Of a DNA stretch of 64,000 nucleotides, positions 26,558-35,619 are shown in pieces. The notes beneath the pieces were generated by a model, which made no database searches, was not told where the DNA came from, and saw only the letters and a program-made list of their open reading frames with translations. Position numbers and translations under genes: made by a program. Origin of the DNA: Nitrospira sp. (GTDB lineage Bacteria > Nitrospirota > Nitrospiria > Nitrospirales > Nitrospiraceae); the NCBI GenBank assembly GCA_024998565.1, contig JACOEM010000002.1, positions 186,001-250,000 on the forward strand. The letters run 5' to 3'. Numbering within the stretch: position 1 is the first letter of the stretch; each line of letters starts with the position of its first letter.

Positions 26558-28238
26558 GGAAGGGATCCGTCGGATCGTTGTCCGCGGGCCCAATTGGCTC
26601 GGGGATGCCGTCATGTGCGAACCGGCTTTGAGCCAGGTACGCACTCTGTTTCCGCAGGCCGAGATCACTTTGCTCGTGAAGCCCGGCATTGCGGATCTGC
26701 TGGCGCAACATCCGGCGGTGAACCGGACCCTGGTGTATGACGATCGGGGACGGCATGCGGGGCTGATCGGGAAATGGACCCTTGCCGGCGTGCTGCGCCG
26801 CCACCGATTCGACCTGGCTATCCTGTTTCAGAATGCGTTCGAGGCGGCGCTGATCAGTTTCCTCGCGGGCATTCCGAGACGATTCGGCTACGCGACGGAC
26901 GGGCGAACGCTGTTGCTGACCGACCCGGTGACCGTGCCGCCACGCAGCGCGCAACGGCATCAGGTCGAGTACTACTGGGATCTCCTCAAACCCCTGGGCG
27001 GACAAGGGCCCGCGCCTGCGCCTCGTCTGTTTGTCACGCCGGACGAATCGGCGTTGATCGCCGGACGGTTGGCGGATGCCGGAATCGGGCCTTCGGATCT
27101 GGTGATCGGCGTGAACCCCGGCTCGACCTATGGCCACGCGAAGCGCTGGTTGCCGGATCGGTATGCCGAGGTCGTGAATCGTGTGGTGAAGGAGGCCCAG
27201 GGGCAATCGGGTGCCAGAGTCGGCGTGGCGATTCTGGGAGCCAAGGGTGAGGAGCCGCTGGGAAAAGCCATCGCCGACCAGATCAAGACCCGCACGGTCG
27301 TCTGTTCCGGCCAGACCACGGTACGGGAATTGATGGCGCTCGTGAAACGCTGCCAGTTGTTTCTCACGAACGACACGGGGCCCATGCACGTCGCGGCGGC
27401 CTTCAAGGTTCCGCTGGTGGCTGTGTTCGGCCCGACCGATTGGAAAACCACGTCGCCGTTCGGCGTCGACGCCAAGCTGGTCCGGCAGCCGGTGTCCTGC
27501 GCGCCCTGTCTCTTGCGGGAATGTCCCATCGATCACCGGTGCATGACCGGGGTGACGGTGGAGCAGGTCTACGATGCAACCGTGCAGCACCTGCCGCTGG
27601 TGGCTCCTCCTTCGGCAGTCGACCTCGCGCCGTCGCCGGGTGTCACTTCCCCGTCGCTGGCGGGTGTCACGGTGTTTCTCGATCGTGACGGCACGTTGAA
27701 CGTCGATACGGGTTATGTGAAGTCTCCGGATGATTTCAGGGTTCTGCCCGGCGTGGGAGCGGCGTTGGCCAGGTTGAAAGCGGCCGGCGCGCGTCTGGTT
27801 GTCGTCACGAATCAGTCGGGGCTCGGGCGGGGATATTTTTCATCCAGAGATCTCGAAGCGATTCACAGCAAGTTGCGGCTCGTGCTGGCGGAGGACGGGG
27901 TGACGCTCGACGGATTGTATTTTTGTCCCCACCATCCCGACGATCACTGCAACTGCCGCAAACCGGCCAGGGGCATGATCGACCGTGCCCATGCCGAATT
28001 GCAGGTAGATCTGAGCCGCTCCTATGTGATCGGCGATAGTGCTCGCGATATCGAATTGGCTAAACAGGTGGGGGCGCAGAGCCTGCTGGTCATGACCGGC
28101 CCGTCGGGTGCGGAGGCTTTGGCCGACTTGACGGCGCGCGATCTGCCTCCTGACTATGTGGCTGAGGGGTTGTCGCAGGCGGTGGACTGGATCGTGGCCC
28201 ATGCGACGCACAGGCCCGCCGTCGATGTGCAGCGCTGA
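26550..28238 (+). CDS. waaF-gmhB: Fusion of ADP-heptose:LPS heptosyltransferase II and D,D-heptose 1,7-bisphosphate phosphatase
   Basis: This 562-residue bifunctional protein combines two LPS-core activities. Residues 1-350 form a GT9 heptosyltransferase of the WaaF type, with RGPNWLGDAV at the N-terminus, VNPGSTYGHAKRW, TNDTGPMHVAAAF and the CLLRECPIDHRCM cysteine cluster. After a Pro/Ser linker, residues about 372-545 are a HAD phosphatase of the GmhB type: DRDGTLN nucleophile motif, VTNQSGLGRG, the zinc-binding CPHHPDDHCNC and RKPARGM. GmhB makes D,D-heptose 1-phosphate, needed for the ADP-heptose that WaaF then uses, so the fusion links donor synthesis and transfer. The ATG overlaps lpxK by 8 bases. 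Confidence 0.94.
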   Translation: MRKEGIRRIVVRGPNWLGDAVMCEPALSQVRTLFPQAEITLLVKPGIADLLAQHPAVNRTLVYDDRGRHAGLIGKWTLAGVLRRHRFDLAILFQNAFEAALISFLAGIPRRFGYATDGRTLLLTDPVTVPPRSAQRHQVEYYWDLLKPLGGQGPAPAPRLFVTPDESALIAGRLADAGIGPSDLVIGVNPGSTYGHAKRWLPDRYAEVVNRVVKEAQGQSGARVGVAILGAKGEEPLGKAIADQIKTRTVVCSGQTTVRELMALVKRCQLFLTNDTGPMHVAAAFKVPLVAVFGPTDWKTTSPFGVDAKLVRQPVSCAPCLLRECPIDHRCMTGVTVEQVYDATVQHLPLVAPPSAVDLAPSPGVTSPSLAGVTVFLDRDGTLNVDTGYVKSPDDFRVLPGVGAALARLKAAGARLVVVTNQSGLGRGYFSSRDLEAIHSKLRLVLAEDGVTLDGLYFCPHHPDDHCNCRKPARGMIDRAHAELQVDLSRSYVIGDSARDIELAKQVGAQSLLVMTGPSGAEALADLTARDLPPDYVAEGLSQAVDWIVAHATHRPAVDVQR

Positions 28239-28255
28239 GCAGCTCTGGTGGCCGA

Positions 28256-29299
28256 ATGACCGATTCCGTACGCCGACTTTTGCTTATCAAACCGAGTTCG
28301 CTGGGCGACATCGTCCATGCGATGCCGACCCTGGCGGCGTTGCGCGAGCGCTTTCCTCAAGCCCGGGTCACTTGGCTGGTCAAGCGACAATGGGCGCCGC
28401 TGGTGGAAGTCATGGCCGGGGTCGATCAAATCTGTTCCGTGTCGGAGGGGCTCAGGGGCTGGTTGGGGCGGGTGCCCGATCTCCGGGCGGCCGGCTTCGA
28501 TCTGGTCGTCGATCTCCAGGGTCTCTTCCGGAGCGGGGCGATGGCCCGGTTGACCGGTTGCGACCATCGGATCGGGTTTGCCAATGCGCGGGAGGGCAGC
28601 CCCATGTTCTACACCCAGCGGGTGGCGGTGCCTTCCGTGCCGATGCATGCCGTCGATCGTTACCTGCTGGTTGCCGAGGCGCTGGGCGCGACACGACCTA
28701 CGCAGCCGCGATTCGAATTCGTCGAGCGATCGAAAGACCGTGGGGCCGTGGAGACCATGTTGGCCCGGGCAGGAATTGTCGCTCAGCAACCCTGGGTCGC
28801 CATGAACGTGTCTGCGCGTTGGGAGACCAAGCGTTGGCCCGCGCAACATTTTGCCGTGGTCGCGGACCGGCTTTCTGAGGCGCATGCGCTGCCTGTGGTC
28901 CTGATCGGCGGGCCGGCCGAGCGGCCGGAGTCGCTCGCGGTGACGGCGCTCATGCGTACGAAAGCGATTGATCTGACAGGACAGACCCCTGTAGGCTTAC
29001 TCCCCGGTTTGTTGCGTCGCGCGTCTGTGTTGGTGACGAACGATTCCGGGCCGATGCACATCGCCGCGGCGGTGGGGACGCCGGTGGTGGCCCTGTTCGG
29101 CCCGACGGATCCCGTCAGAACCGGGCCCTATGGCATGGGCCATGTTGTCCTGTCGCATGCGGTGGAATGCAGACCCTGTTTTCGCCGTGACTGTACCCGT
29201 GCGGTGTCCCTCGAATGTCTGACCGCCGTGCGACCGGAACAGGTCGTTCGTGCGGTCGAACAACAACTTGAGCGATCACGCAAGCCAGGATCATTGTGA
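28256..29299 (+). CDS. waaC: ADP-heptose:LPS heptosyltransferase I
   Basis: This 347-residue GT9 enzyme adds the first L,D-heptose to Kdo2-lipid A. Motifs: IKPSSLGDIVHAMPTL at the N-terminus, VDLQGLFRSGAMA, the acceptor-site GFANAREGS, NVSARWETKRWP and TNDSGPMHIAAAVGTPVVALFGPTDP with the closing C-x2-C-type cluster PCFRRDCTR. The DIVHA and RWETKRWP variants favour the WaaC branch over WaaF. It lies 17 bases after the fusion gene and overlaps the next glycosyltransferase by four bases. Confidence 0.92.
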   Translation: MTDSVRRLLLIKPSSLGDIVHAMPTLAALRERFPQARVTWLVKRQWAPLVEVMAGVDQICSVSEGLRGWLGRVPDLRAAGFDLVVDLQGLFRSGAMARLTGCDHRIGFANAREGSPMFYTQRVAVPSVPMHAVDRYLLVAEALGATRPTQPRFEFVERSKDRGAVETMLARAGIVAQQPWVAMNVSARWETKRWPAQHFAVVADRLSEAHALPVVLIGGPAERPESLAVTALMRTKAIDLTGQTPVGLLPGLLRRASVLVTNDSGPMHIAAAVGTPVVALFGPTDPVRTGPYGMGHVVLSHAVECRPCFRRDCTRAVSLECLTAVRPEQVVRAVEQQLERSRKPGSL

Positions 29300-30399
29300 A
29301 CATCATCATTGCGGAATCCAGCACGGCGGTCGGCGGGCAGGAACTGGCCGTTCTGCTCCACGCGGAGCGCCTGTTGAAACGCGGCCATCGCATTCGATTG
29401 GTCCTGGAGCCGCGCAGCCCCATCATGGCCATGGCGAGAGAGCGAGGGCTTCCGGTGGAGCCGTTTGTGATGCGGCAATGGCGCCTGCCGCTGTCGATTC
29501 TGGCCTTTCGCGCGTTGCTCAAGCGGGAGCGTCCCGAGATCGTTCATGTCAACAGTTCGCGTGACAGCTGGATTGCGGCATTGTCGTCACGCTTGCTCGA
29601 TCCGCGCCCCAAGGTCATTCGCACGCGGCATATTTCGGCGCCGCTCAATAACAATGTCACCACGCATTTGCTGTATCGGCGTCTCTTCGACATGGTCATC
29701 GTGACCGGGAGCGAACGGAACCGGCAGGACCTCATTCATCGAGACGGATTGGCGCCGGACCGTGTCGCTTCGTTTCCCATCGGCTTGGATGTGGAGCATT
29801 TTTCTCCGGCCAAACCTCAACACGATATCCGGGCCGAGCTGGGGATTCCCGGCGGGCATCTGTTGGTCGGGATGATTTCCTATCTGCGGGACTATAAAGG
29901 CCACCGGTATCTTGTGGAGGCGGCCGCCAAGGTGCTGAAGCAGCACCAGGGAGTGGCCTTCCTCATCGTGGGTGAAGGGCCGGAAGAGCAGAACATCCGC
30001 GCGCAGATCGACCGTCTCGGCTTGACGGCCGACGTGCGCATGTTGGGGTTTCGCGATGACCTCCTGGATGTGTTCCGGTCCTTGAATCTCTTTGTGATTC
30101 CCACGGTCGAAGGCGATACCATTCCTCAGGTGTTGATGCAGGCCCTGGCGATCGGACTTCCGGTTGTCTCGACGACCACCGGATCGATTCCCGATGTGCT
30201 GGCCGACGGGGAATCGGGGTTCATCGTCCCGCCGCGGGATGCCGATGCGTTGGCCGACCGGATCGGCCGCCTGCTGATCGATTCCGAACTTCGCGCCGCG
30301 ATGGGGCGGCGGGGCCGCCAGACGGTGGTGCAGTCCTATTCGATCGACCGGATGGTGGATGAACTGGAGCGCGTCTATCGGCGGGTGATCGCATCATGA
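29296..30399 (+). CDS. Glycosyltransferase family 4
   Basis: This 367-residue GT-B glycosyltransferase has N-terminal acceptor-domain features (SSTAVGGQELAVLLHAERL) and a Glycos_transf_1 C-terminal domain: SYLRDYKGHRYLVEA, FLIVGEGPEEQN, then VIPTVEGDTIPQVLMQALAIGLPVV replacing the usual EGFG region. GTG start in a GTGA overlap with waaC. Immediate coupling to waaC suggests it adds a hexose to the inner-core heptose, but donor and linkage cannot be assigned. The T-x-P-x-V variant (DTIPQVLMQALA) resembles a subgroup often found in LPS core loci. Confidence 0.87.
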   Translation: MNIIIAESSTAVGGQELAVLLHAERLLKRGHRIRLVLEPRSPIMAMARERGLPVEPFVMRQWRLPLSILAFRALLKRERPEIVHVNSSRDSWIAALSSRLLDPRPKVIRTRHISAPLNNNVTTHLLYRRLFDMVIVTGSERNRQDLIHRDGLAPDRVASFPIGLDVEHFSPAKPQHDIRAELGIPGGHLLVGMISYLRDYKGHRYLVEAAAKVLKQHQGVAFLIVGEGPEEQNIRAQIDRLGLTADVRMLGFRDDLLDVFRSLNLFVIPTVEGDTIPQVLMQALAIGLPVVSTTTGSIPDVLADGESGFIVPPRDADALADRIGRLLIDSELRAAMGRRGRQTVVQSYSIDRMVDELERVYRRVIAS

Positions 30400-32537
30400 T
30401 GGAACGATGGGCGGAAGCTCGCGCCTCAATCCGAAAAAGCGTGCTGTTCTGGTGGATTCTCTTCGTCGTGATGCAAATGGCGGAGCGGATGTTTCTGCTG
30501 CGCGACGCGCTCGAGCAGGAAGCTCCCAGACTGCCGCTGCTGCTCAAAACCCTCATCGTCGGTGTGCGAGGCGACTTCATTACGGCGACCTTCGCGTTAG
30601 TGCTGGCCGGGGTCGGGGCCGGAGGGTGGGCCATGCTGCGGCACGGTTGGAACGGCCTGAGACGCGCGACGCAATCCTTCCTTCTGACGTTTCGGTCCGC
30701 GCTGCATGTCGGGTGTGTGCTGACCGGCTTGTTGTTGTTTGTCCTGCTGTGCGTGGATATGGGGTACTACGGGTTCAACCGGCAGCATATGGACTTCGTG
30801 TTCCTCGAATATATCGGCGACCTGTTTGCGCCTGCGGCGACACCGGGCGCCACCAATGTGCAGGCCATGCAGCAAACCAGCGCCGAAATAGGCGCGGCAG
30901 GTAAGTGGGCGGCACGGCTCGCGCTCTTTCTGGGCATCCAGGTTGCGGCCATGGGGCTGTGGTGGTGGAGTTTTTCTCTGGCCCTTGTGCCGGCGCTGGA
31001 TCGCTGGCGGCCGGGCTCGGGGTTTCAGGCGAATACCTTCCTCCTTGTCGCACTGGTGGCCGGCGGAGCCGGGTTTCACCATTCCGGCCCCTACGGGATC
31101 CGGATCGCACCGATCGGAAGCATGGTCTATTACACCTTGGCGCAGAATCCGATCCTCTTTGCGGCCGAGGCCCTGCGAATCGCGGTGGTATCACGGGGGT
31201 CGATGGAACAGCGGGCAAATGCCGAGACGATGCCCTATGAGGTGGCCGTTCAGACGGCGCAGCGATTGCTCGGCCCCGGGGAAGCGTTCGTCGATCAACG
31301 GTATCCCCTGGTCAGAACCATGGCCGCTTCCTCGGACGGTGTTCGGTTGCCCGGGCAGGCGAACATCCTGTTGGTGTTTCTCGAAGGGCTGGATCGCCGG
31401 TATCTCGAACAGAAGTACGGCGAGGTTCAGGGGACACCGTTTTTGGATCGCCTGAAGCAGGACAGCGTCTATTTCGAGAACTTTTTCTCCAACGGCGTTC
31501 AAACGTCACGGGGACTGTTTGCGACCCTCTGCAGCGCGTTTCCGCGACAAGGGGCCGCTGCGATGAAAACGCGCTATGCCCACGATTACCTCTGTCTGCC
31601 GTCGTTGTTACAGCGTCAGGGTTACCGAACGGAGATGGTGATCGGGCAGCATCGGGACCTGAACCGGCTTCAGTCATTCGTCGCGCGCAATGGTTTGCAG
31701 CAGCTGATCGACGAGGGGGATTTTCCCAAAGACGCGGAACGGATGGGCCTCGGCATCGTGGACGGCGCCTTGTTCGACCTCTGTTACGAACGCATCAAGC
31801 AACGCCAGGCGGAGGGAAAGCCGTTTTTTCTGACGACCCTCACGTTGTCGACCCACCATCCCTTCGCGGCCCCGCAGAACCATCCCGAGGTGCGTCTGCT
31901 GCAGGAACAGGTGCCGGACAAGTATGTCGGCGCTCTCCGATATACGGATCACGAGTTGGAGCGGGTGTTCACCAGACTCGTTCGCGAGGGACTCTTGCGG
32001 AATACGGTCGTCGTCGTCCTGGGTGACCATGGCCGGCACGAGCCGGTGGGGAGTAGCGACATCGAGCGAAAGGCGGGTCATTTTGCCTCGCCGCTGTTGA
32101 TCTGGATGGACGAGTCGCTGCGCACTCCATCCACCTATCGCCCGCGGACGGTATCGACCATTGCCAGCCAGGTCGATGTGGCTCCGACCCTGCTGGCGCT
32201 CAACGGCATACTGCCTGCCCTGGGGGCGTTTGCCGGACGTGACCTGACCTGTCTGTTGGTGCGGGATTGCCTGCCGGACCAGGTGGCCTATCTCACCAGT
32301 GTCTACGACAATCTGGTCGGCCTGGCCAGCCCGGACGGGCTGCTATTGTATTCGTTCTCGACCGAGTCGTTTCAGGAGGCCACGCTCAATTTCGAAGCGC
32401 TCTCCGAGCACGAGTCGGGCCGGCGACGTCGGCTTGCTGCTCGCGACCTGGAGTTGATGGCCCTCTACGAGGTCGCGAATGTCGCGCTCGATTCGAATCG
32501 CCTCTGGTCCTGGCGCGAGTTCGGGGCACGATTATGA
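30396..32537 (+). CDS. LTA-synthase-like membrane phosphotransferase (sulfatase superfamily)
   Basis: This 713-residue protein has about five membrane helices in residues 1-270 and an extracytoplasmic alkaline-phosphatase-fold domain from about 320 to 640. Catalytic features are visible: metal ligand Glu330 in VFLEGLD, nucleophile Thr370 in NGVQTSRG, THHPF near 485, and Asp544-His545 in LGDHGRHE. Relatives transfer phosphoglycerol or phosphoethanolamine from phospholipids to glycans (LtaS, OpgB). In this core-LPS setting it probably decorates core sugars or periplasmic glycans. The start overlaps the GT4 stop (ATGA); a second ATG three bases on is possible. Substrate is unproven. Confidence 0.85.
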   Translation: MMERWAEARASIRKSVLFWWILFVVMQMAERMFLLRDALEQEAPRLPLLLKTLIVGVRGDFITATFALVLAGVGAGGWAMLRHGWNGLRRATQSFLLTFRSALHVGCVLTGLLLFVLLCVDMGYYGFNRQHMDFVFLEYIGDLFAPAATPGATNVQAMQQTSAEIGAAGKWAARLALFLGIQVAAMGLWWWSFSLALVPALDRWRPGSGFQANTFLLVALVAGGAGFHHSGPYGIRIAPIGSMVYYTLAQNPILFAAEALRIAVVSRGSMEQRANAETMPYEVAVQTAQRLLGPGEAFVDQRYPLVRTMAASSDGVRLPGQANILLVFLEGLDRRYLEQKYGEVQGTPFLDRLKQDSVYFENFFSNGVQTSRGLFATLCSAFPRQGAAAMKTRYAHDYLCLPSLLQRQGYRTEMVIGQHRDLNRLQSFVARNGLQQLIDEGDFPKDAERMGLGIVDGALFDLCYERIKQRQAEGKPFFLTTLTLSTHHPFAAPQNHPEVRLLQEQVPDKYVGALRYTDHELERVFTRLVREGLLRNTVVVVLGDHGRHEPVGSSDIERKAGHFASPLLIWMDESLRTPSTYRPRTVSTIASQVDVAPTLLALNGILPALGAFAGRDLTCLLVRDCLPDQVAYLTSVYDNLVGLASPDGLLLYSFSTESFQEATLNFEALSEHESGRRRRLAARDLELMALYEVANVALDSNRLWSWREFGARL

Positions 32538-32589
32538 TCGTGGGGGGCACAGTTTCTTGTTCGTCGTTGTTCGATAAGGATCTGCTGCT

Positions 32590-33387
32590 GTGAATCACAT
32601 TCCGGTGTCGGCCGTGGTCATTGCCTACAACGACGAGCCCAATATGCGGGCGTGCCTGGAGTCCATCACGTGGGCGGATGAAATCATCGTGGTGGACTCT
32701 CACAGTACCGACGCCACCGAGCGGATCAGCCGGGAGTTCACCGACAAGGTCTACCAGCATGACTTTCACGGATTCGGACGCCTACGGAACGAGGCCCTGA
32801 CCCATGCCACGCACGATTGGGTGTTCAGTCTGGATACCGATGAACGGGCGACGCCGGAGTTACGCGACGAGATCCGGCGCGTGCTGGCTGCCGGCCCGGA
32901 GGCCGATGCCTACTTCGTTCCCCGCAAGAATTACTTTCTCGGGCGCTGGATCAAACATTGCGGCTGGTTTCCCGACTACCGGCAGCCGCAGTTGTTTCGC
33001 AAGAGCCGGCTGCGTTATCGGGAGGAGCTCGTCCATGAAAGCTTCGATCTGGACGGGAAAATCGGCTACCTGACCGCCGCGGCCCTGCAGTACCCGTTCA
33101 GGGATATCGACCATTACTTAGCCAAGCAGGAGCGCTATTCCGATCTCATGGCACGGCGCATGGTCGAGCAGGGGCGCCCGTTCTCATGGCATCAGCTGGT
33201 CTCACATCCCTGTTTTACCTTTCTCAAAATGTACGTCGGGCGGAAAGGCTGTCTGGACGGGGTGCCCGGACTCATCTTGTCCGGACTCTATGCCTACTAT
33301 ACGTTCATCAAGTACGCGCGTTTCTGGGAGTTGCAGTCACGGGCGCTGCCTAAGGGCAGCCAGGCGGCGACGGTGAAGCAGGGCTAA
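32590..33387 (+). CDS. Glycosyltransferase family 2, WaaE/KdtX-like (copy 1)
   Basis: This 265-residue GT-A enzyme starts with GTG after an ATAAGGA site. The nucleotide-binding half has VVIAYNDEPNMRACLESI, VVDSHSTDAT and the DxD-type DTDERAT. The remainder holds NYFLGRWIKHCGWFPDYRQPQLFRK and the C-terminal YVGRKGCLDGVPGLILSGL segment that is typical of the WaaE/LgtF-like LPS-core glucosyltransferases. It is clearly paralogous to the next gene. It probably adds a beta-linked hexose to an inner-core heptose. Cytosolic, membrane-associated at most. Confidence 0.87.
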   Translation: MNHIPVSAVVIAYNDEPNMRACLESITWADEIIVVDSHSTDATERISREFTDKVYQHDFHGFGRLRNEALTHATHDWVFSLDTDERATPELRDEIRRVLAAGPEADAYFVPRKNYFLGRWIKHCGWFPDYRQPQLFRKSRLRYREELVHESFDLDGKIGYLTAAALQYPFRDIDHYLAKQERYSDLMARRMVEQGRPFSWHQLVSHPCFTFLKMYVGRKGCLDGVPGLILSGLYAYYTFIKYARFWELQSRALPKGSQAATVKQG

Positions 33388-33389
33388 GC

Positions 33390-34187
33390 ATGACGGTCAC
33401 CGACGATGGAGCGGGACGCAGAACCATGACGATTGCGGCGGTAGTCATTACTAAGGATGAAGAAAAGAATATTGCCGACTGTCTCGAGTCCCTGCGCTGG
33501 GCCGACGAACTCATCGTCGTGGATGCGGAAAGCCGGGACCGGACGGTGGAGCTGGCAAAGCAGTACACCCCGAAAGTGTTTGTCCGCCCCTGGCCCGGGT
33601 ACGGTCCGCAAAAAAACTTCGGCATCGATCAAGCGACGGCGGAGTGGATTCTCGTGGTGGATGCCGACGAGCGCGTGACCGGTGGATTGCGACGGGAAAT
33701 CGACGCGTTACTGGCGACGGCCCCGGCGGCCGATATCGGAGGGTATGAGATTCCCCGGCGGAATTTTTTCTACGGGAAATGGATTCAGGGCGGCGGGCTC
33801 TATCCGGACTATCAGCTGCGGTTGTTCCGAAACACCGCCGGCCGGTACGACGATGTGAAGCTGCACGAAAACTTCACGCTCAGCGGGCGTCGGGAGCGGC
33901 TTCGGGAGCCCTTCGATCACTACAGCATGCCCACCGTGAACCATCACATCCGTAAGATGATGCGGTATACGACGCTTGGTGCCGATGAGAAACTCAAGCG
34001 GGTCACCCAAATCAGCGGCTGGGTCATTGCCACGCACCATCTCGGTACGATTCTCAAAACCCTGTTCTCACGCGGCGGGTATCGCGACGGGGTGCACGGA
34101 TTGGTGGTGGCGATGTTTGCCGGTCTCCACACGTTCGTCAAATATGCCAAGGCCTGGGAGCGTGTGAACGTCAGGCGGGACGCATGA
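33390..34187 (+). CDS. Glycosyltransferase family 2, WaaE/KdtX-like (copy 2)
   Basis: This 265-residue paralogue follows copy 1 by two bases. It shares VVITKDEEKNIADCLESL, VVDAESRDRTVELA, DADERVT, NFFYGKWIQGGGLYPDYQLRLFRN and the terminal SRGGYRDGVHGLVVAMFAGLH. An in-frame ATG at 33426 (residue 13) directly before the conserved core is an alternative start; the first 12 residues are not conserved. Divergence between the copies is substantial, so they probably act on successive acceptors. Donor sugar is unknown, glucose being the family norm. Confidence 0.87.
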   Translation: MTVTDDGAGRRTMTIAAVVITKDEEKNIADCLESLRWADELIVVDAESRDRTVELAKQYTPKVFVRPWPGYGPQKNFGIDQATAEWILVVDADERVTGGLRREIDALLATAPAADIGGYEIPRRNFFYGKWIQGGGLYPDYQLRLFRNTAGRYDDVKLHENFTLSGRRERLREPFDHYSMPTVNHHIRKMMRYTTLGADEKLKRVTQISGWVIATHHLGTILKTLFSRGGYRDGVHGLVVAMFAGLHTFVKYAKAWERVNVRRDA

Positions 34188-34236
34188 TCGATCCATCCCT
34201 GCCCGGCATGAACCTGGCGGAGGTCCCGTTTTCCTG

Positions 34237-35340
34237 ATGCGTATCGGGATCGACGCGGCGTCAATCGTGGGGGACAAGGGCGGCGTCGGCTGGCATACGT
34301 ATCATCTGCTCCGGTCGCTGCTGGCTTTGGATGAGCAGGTCGAGTATGTCGGATATCTCCGGCCCGGGGCCCTGCAGACAGGCCGGCTCGAAGGCTGGCC
34401 CGTGCACGATCGTTTGCGGTGGGTGGAAGCGCCACGGTGGCTGATGCCATGGCGGGGGGCCTGGGACAGTCTCGATCTCTATCACGGCCCCAACTTCAAG
34501 ATGCATACGACGGGACGATCGGGCGGTATCGTCACTATCCATGATCTGTGGCTGGCCCGCCATCCGGAATATTCGAGGAAGTTGTTTGGGCAGGCCGGGT
34601 CATCCCGGCGAGCGATCGCCACGGCCAACCGGGCGCGACGGGTCGTGACGGTATCGGAGTTTTCGGCCCGTGAGATAGAAGCCTTGTATGGAATTCCGCG
34701 TGAACGGGTGGTGGTCATCCATAACGGCGTGACCGAGGCATTCTCGCCGGTGCAGGATGAGCGGGGGATGGAAGCGTTGAGGGCACGGTGGGCGATCCCA
34801 GCCGCCGGATTTATTCTGTTCGTCGGCGGGGCGGATCCACGAAAAAATCACCGTGCTTTTCTGCAGGCCGTGGCGCAGTCGCGTTCGCAGCTCGGAGGGC
34901 GGGCCATTCTGCTCGTGGGAGATCCGGAGCATCCGCAGGGAAGTTACGTTGCGACGGCCCGGTCGCTCGGGTTGGAGCAGGACGTGCGTTGCACCGGTCG
35001 TCTCGATCGTGAAGATCTGCGCCGGCTGTACTCTTACGCCGACGTGTTTGTTTTTCCGTCGCTCTATGAAGGCTTCGGCATGCCGGTGCTGGAAGCGATG
35101 GCCTGCGGCGCGCCGACGATTACCTCCTCGACCTCGTCTCTCCCTGAAGTGGCGGGTGATGCGGCGGTGCTGGTGGATCCGGAGGATGTCGAGGCGTTAG
35201 GTACGGCGATGGTGAACGTGTTGTCGGATCAGGCGCTGCGACAGCGTCTTCGGACGCGTGGCTTCGAGCGCGCGCGACTGTTTACCTGGCAACGCGCGGC
35301 GTGGCGGACCAGTGCCTTGTATCGTGAACTCTGTGCCTGA
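34237..35340 (+). CDS. Glycosyltransferase family 4
   Basis: This 367-residue GT-B enzyme begins [20 protein letters not shown]. Middle motifs [22 protein letters not shown] and [12 protein letters not shown], and donor-site motifs [11 protein letters not shown] and [19 protein letters not shown], mark the mannosyltransferase-like GT4 subgroup (DUF1972/WbaZ-type neighbours). Residues Glu in EGFG and the second Glu form the E-x7-E pair. It resembles the GT4 at 39768 and may share donor type. It is the last gene before a 279-base repeat-bearing gap. Confidence 0.87.
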   Translation: MRIGIDAASIVGDKGGVGWHTYHLLRSLLALDEQVEYVGYLRPGALQTGRLEGWPVHDRLRWVEAPRWLMPWRGAWDSLDLYHGPNFKMHTTGRSGGIVTIHDLWLARHPEYSRKLFGQAGSSRRAIATANRARRVVTVSEFSAREIEALYGIPRERVVVIHNGVTEAFSPVQDERGMEALRARWAIPAAGFILFVGGADPRKNHRAFLQAVAQSRSQLGGRAILLVGDPEHPQGSYVATARSLGLEQDVRCTGRLDREDLRRLYSYADVFVFPSLYEGFGMPVLEAMACGAPTITSSTSSLPEVAGDAAVLVDPEDVEALGTAMVNVLSDQALRQRLRTRGFERARLFTWQRAAWRTSALYRELCA

Positions 35341-35619
35341 GGCAGGCTGTTGAAAAGTCCCACCAGCGTCGTGCTCAACGTCTGTGAATCGTGAAGCGTC
35401 TCCCGTCGGAGGCAGAGCATATGGCTGGTGGCGTATAGCTGAGAGTAAAGACGCCCGCTCTCGATTTCTGGCCATATGCTATGAGCTATATGCCATAAGC
35501 TCTTTTCGGCGGACGAGAGACGAACGACGCTTCACGAGCGACGGACGGATGTGCGATCCTCGACGTTGCCTGACGTTATAGGAACAGTGTTGCAGCGAGC
35601 TGCTAAGAGCGACGGCGAG
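35341..35619. repeat. Intergenic region with a truncated palindromic-repeat end and inverted repeats
   Basis: The left end (35342-35361) resembles the terminal repeat of the element at 51024-51258 (GCAGG-TG--GAAAA-GTCC). Further in, a 12-base exact inverted repeat lies at 35389-35400 and 35526-35537 (TCGTGAAGCGTC). The centre (about 35470-35505) is low complexity with alternating GCTAT, ATGCC and CATA units that could fold back. No credible open frame or promoter was seen. I read it as a degenerate copy of a dispersed intergenic repeat. Confidence 0.45.

Noticed and set aside
26292-27590. 432-codon minus-strand frame opposite waaF
   Set aside because: Low-complexity Arg/Pro/His content typical of an antisense shadow; the plus-strand fusion gene is clear.
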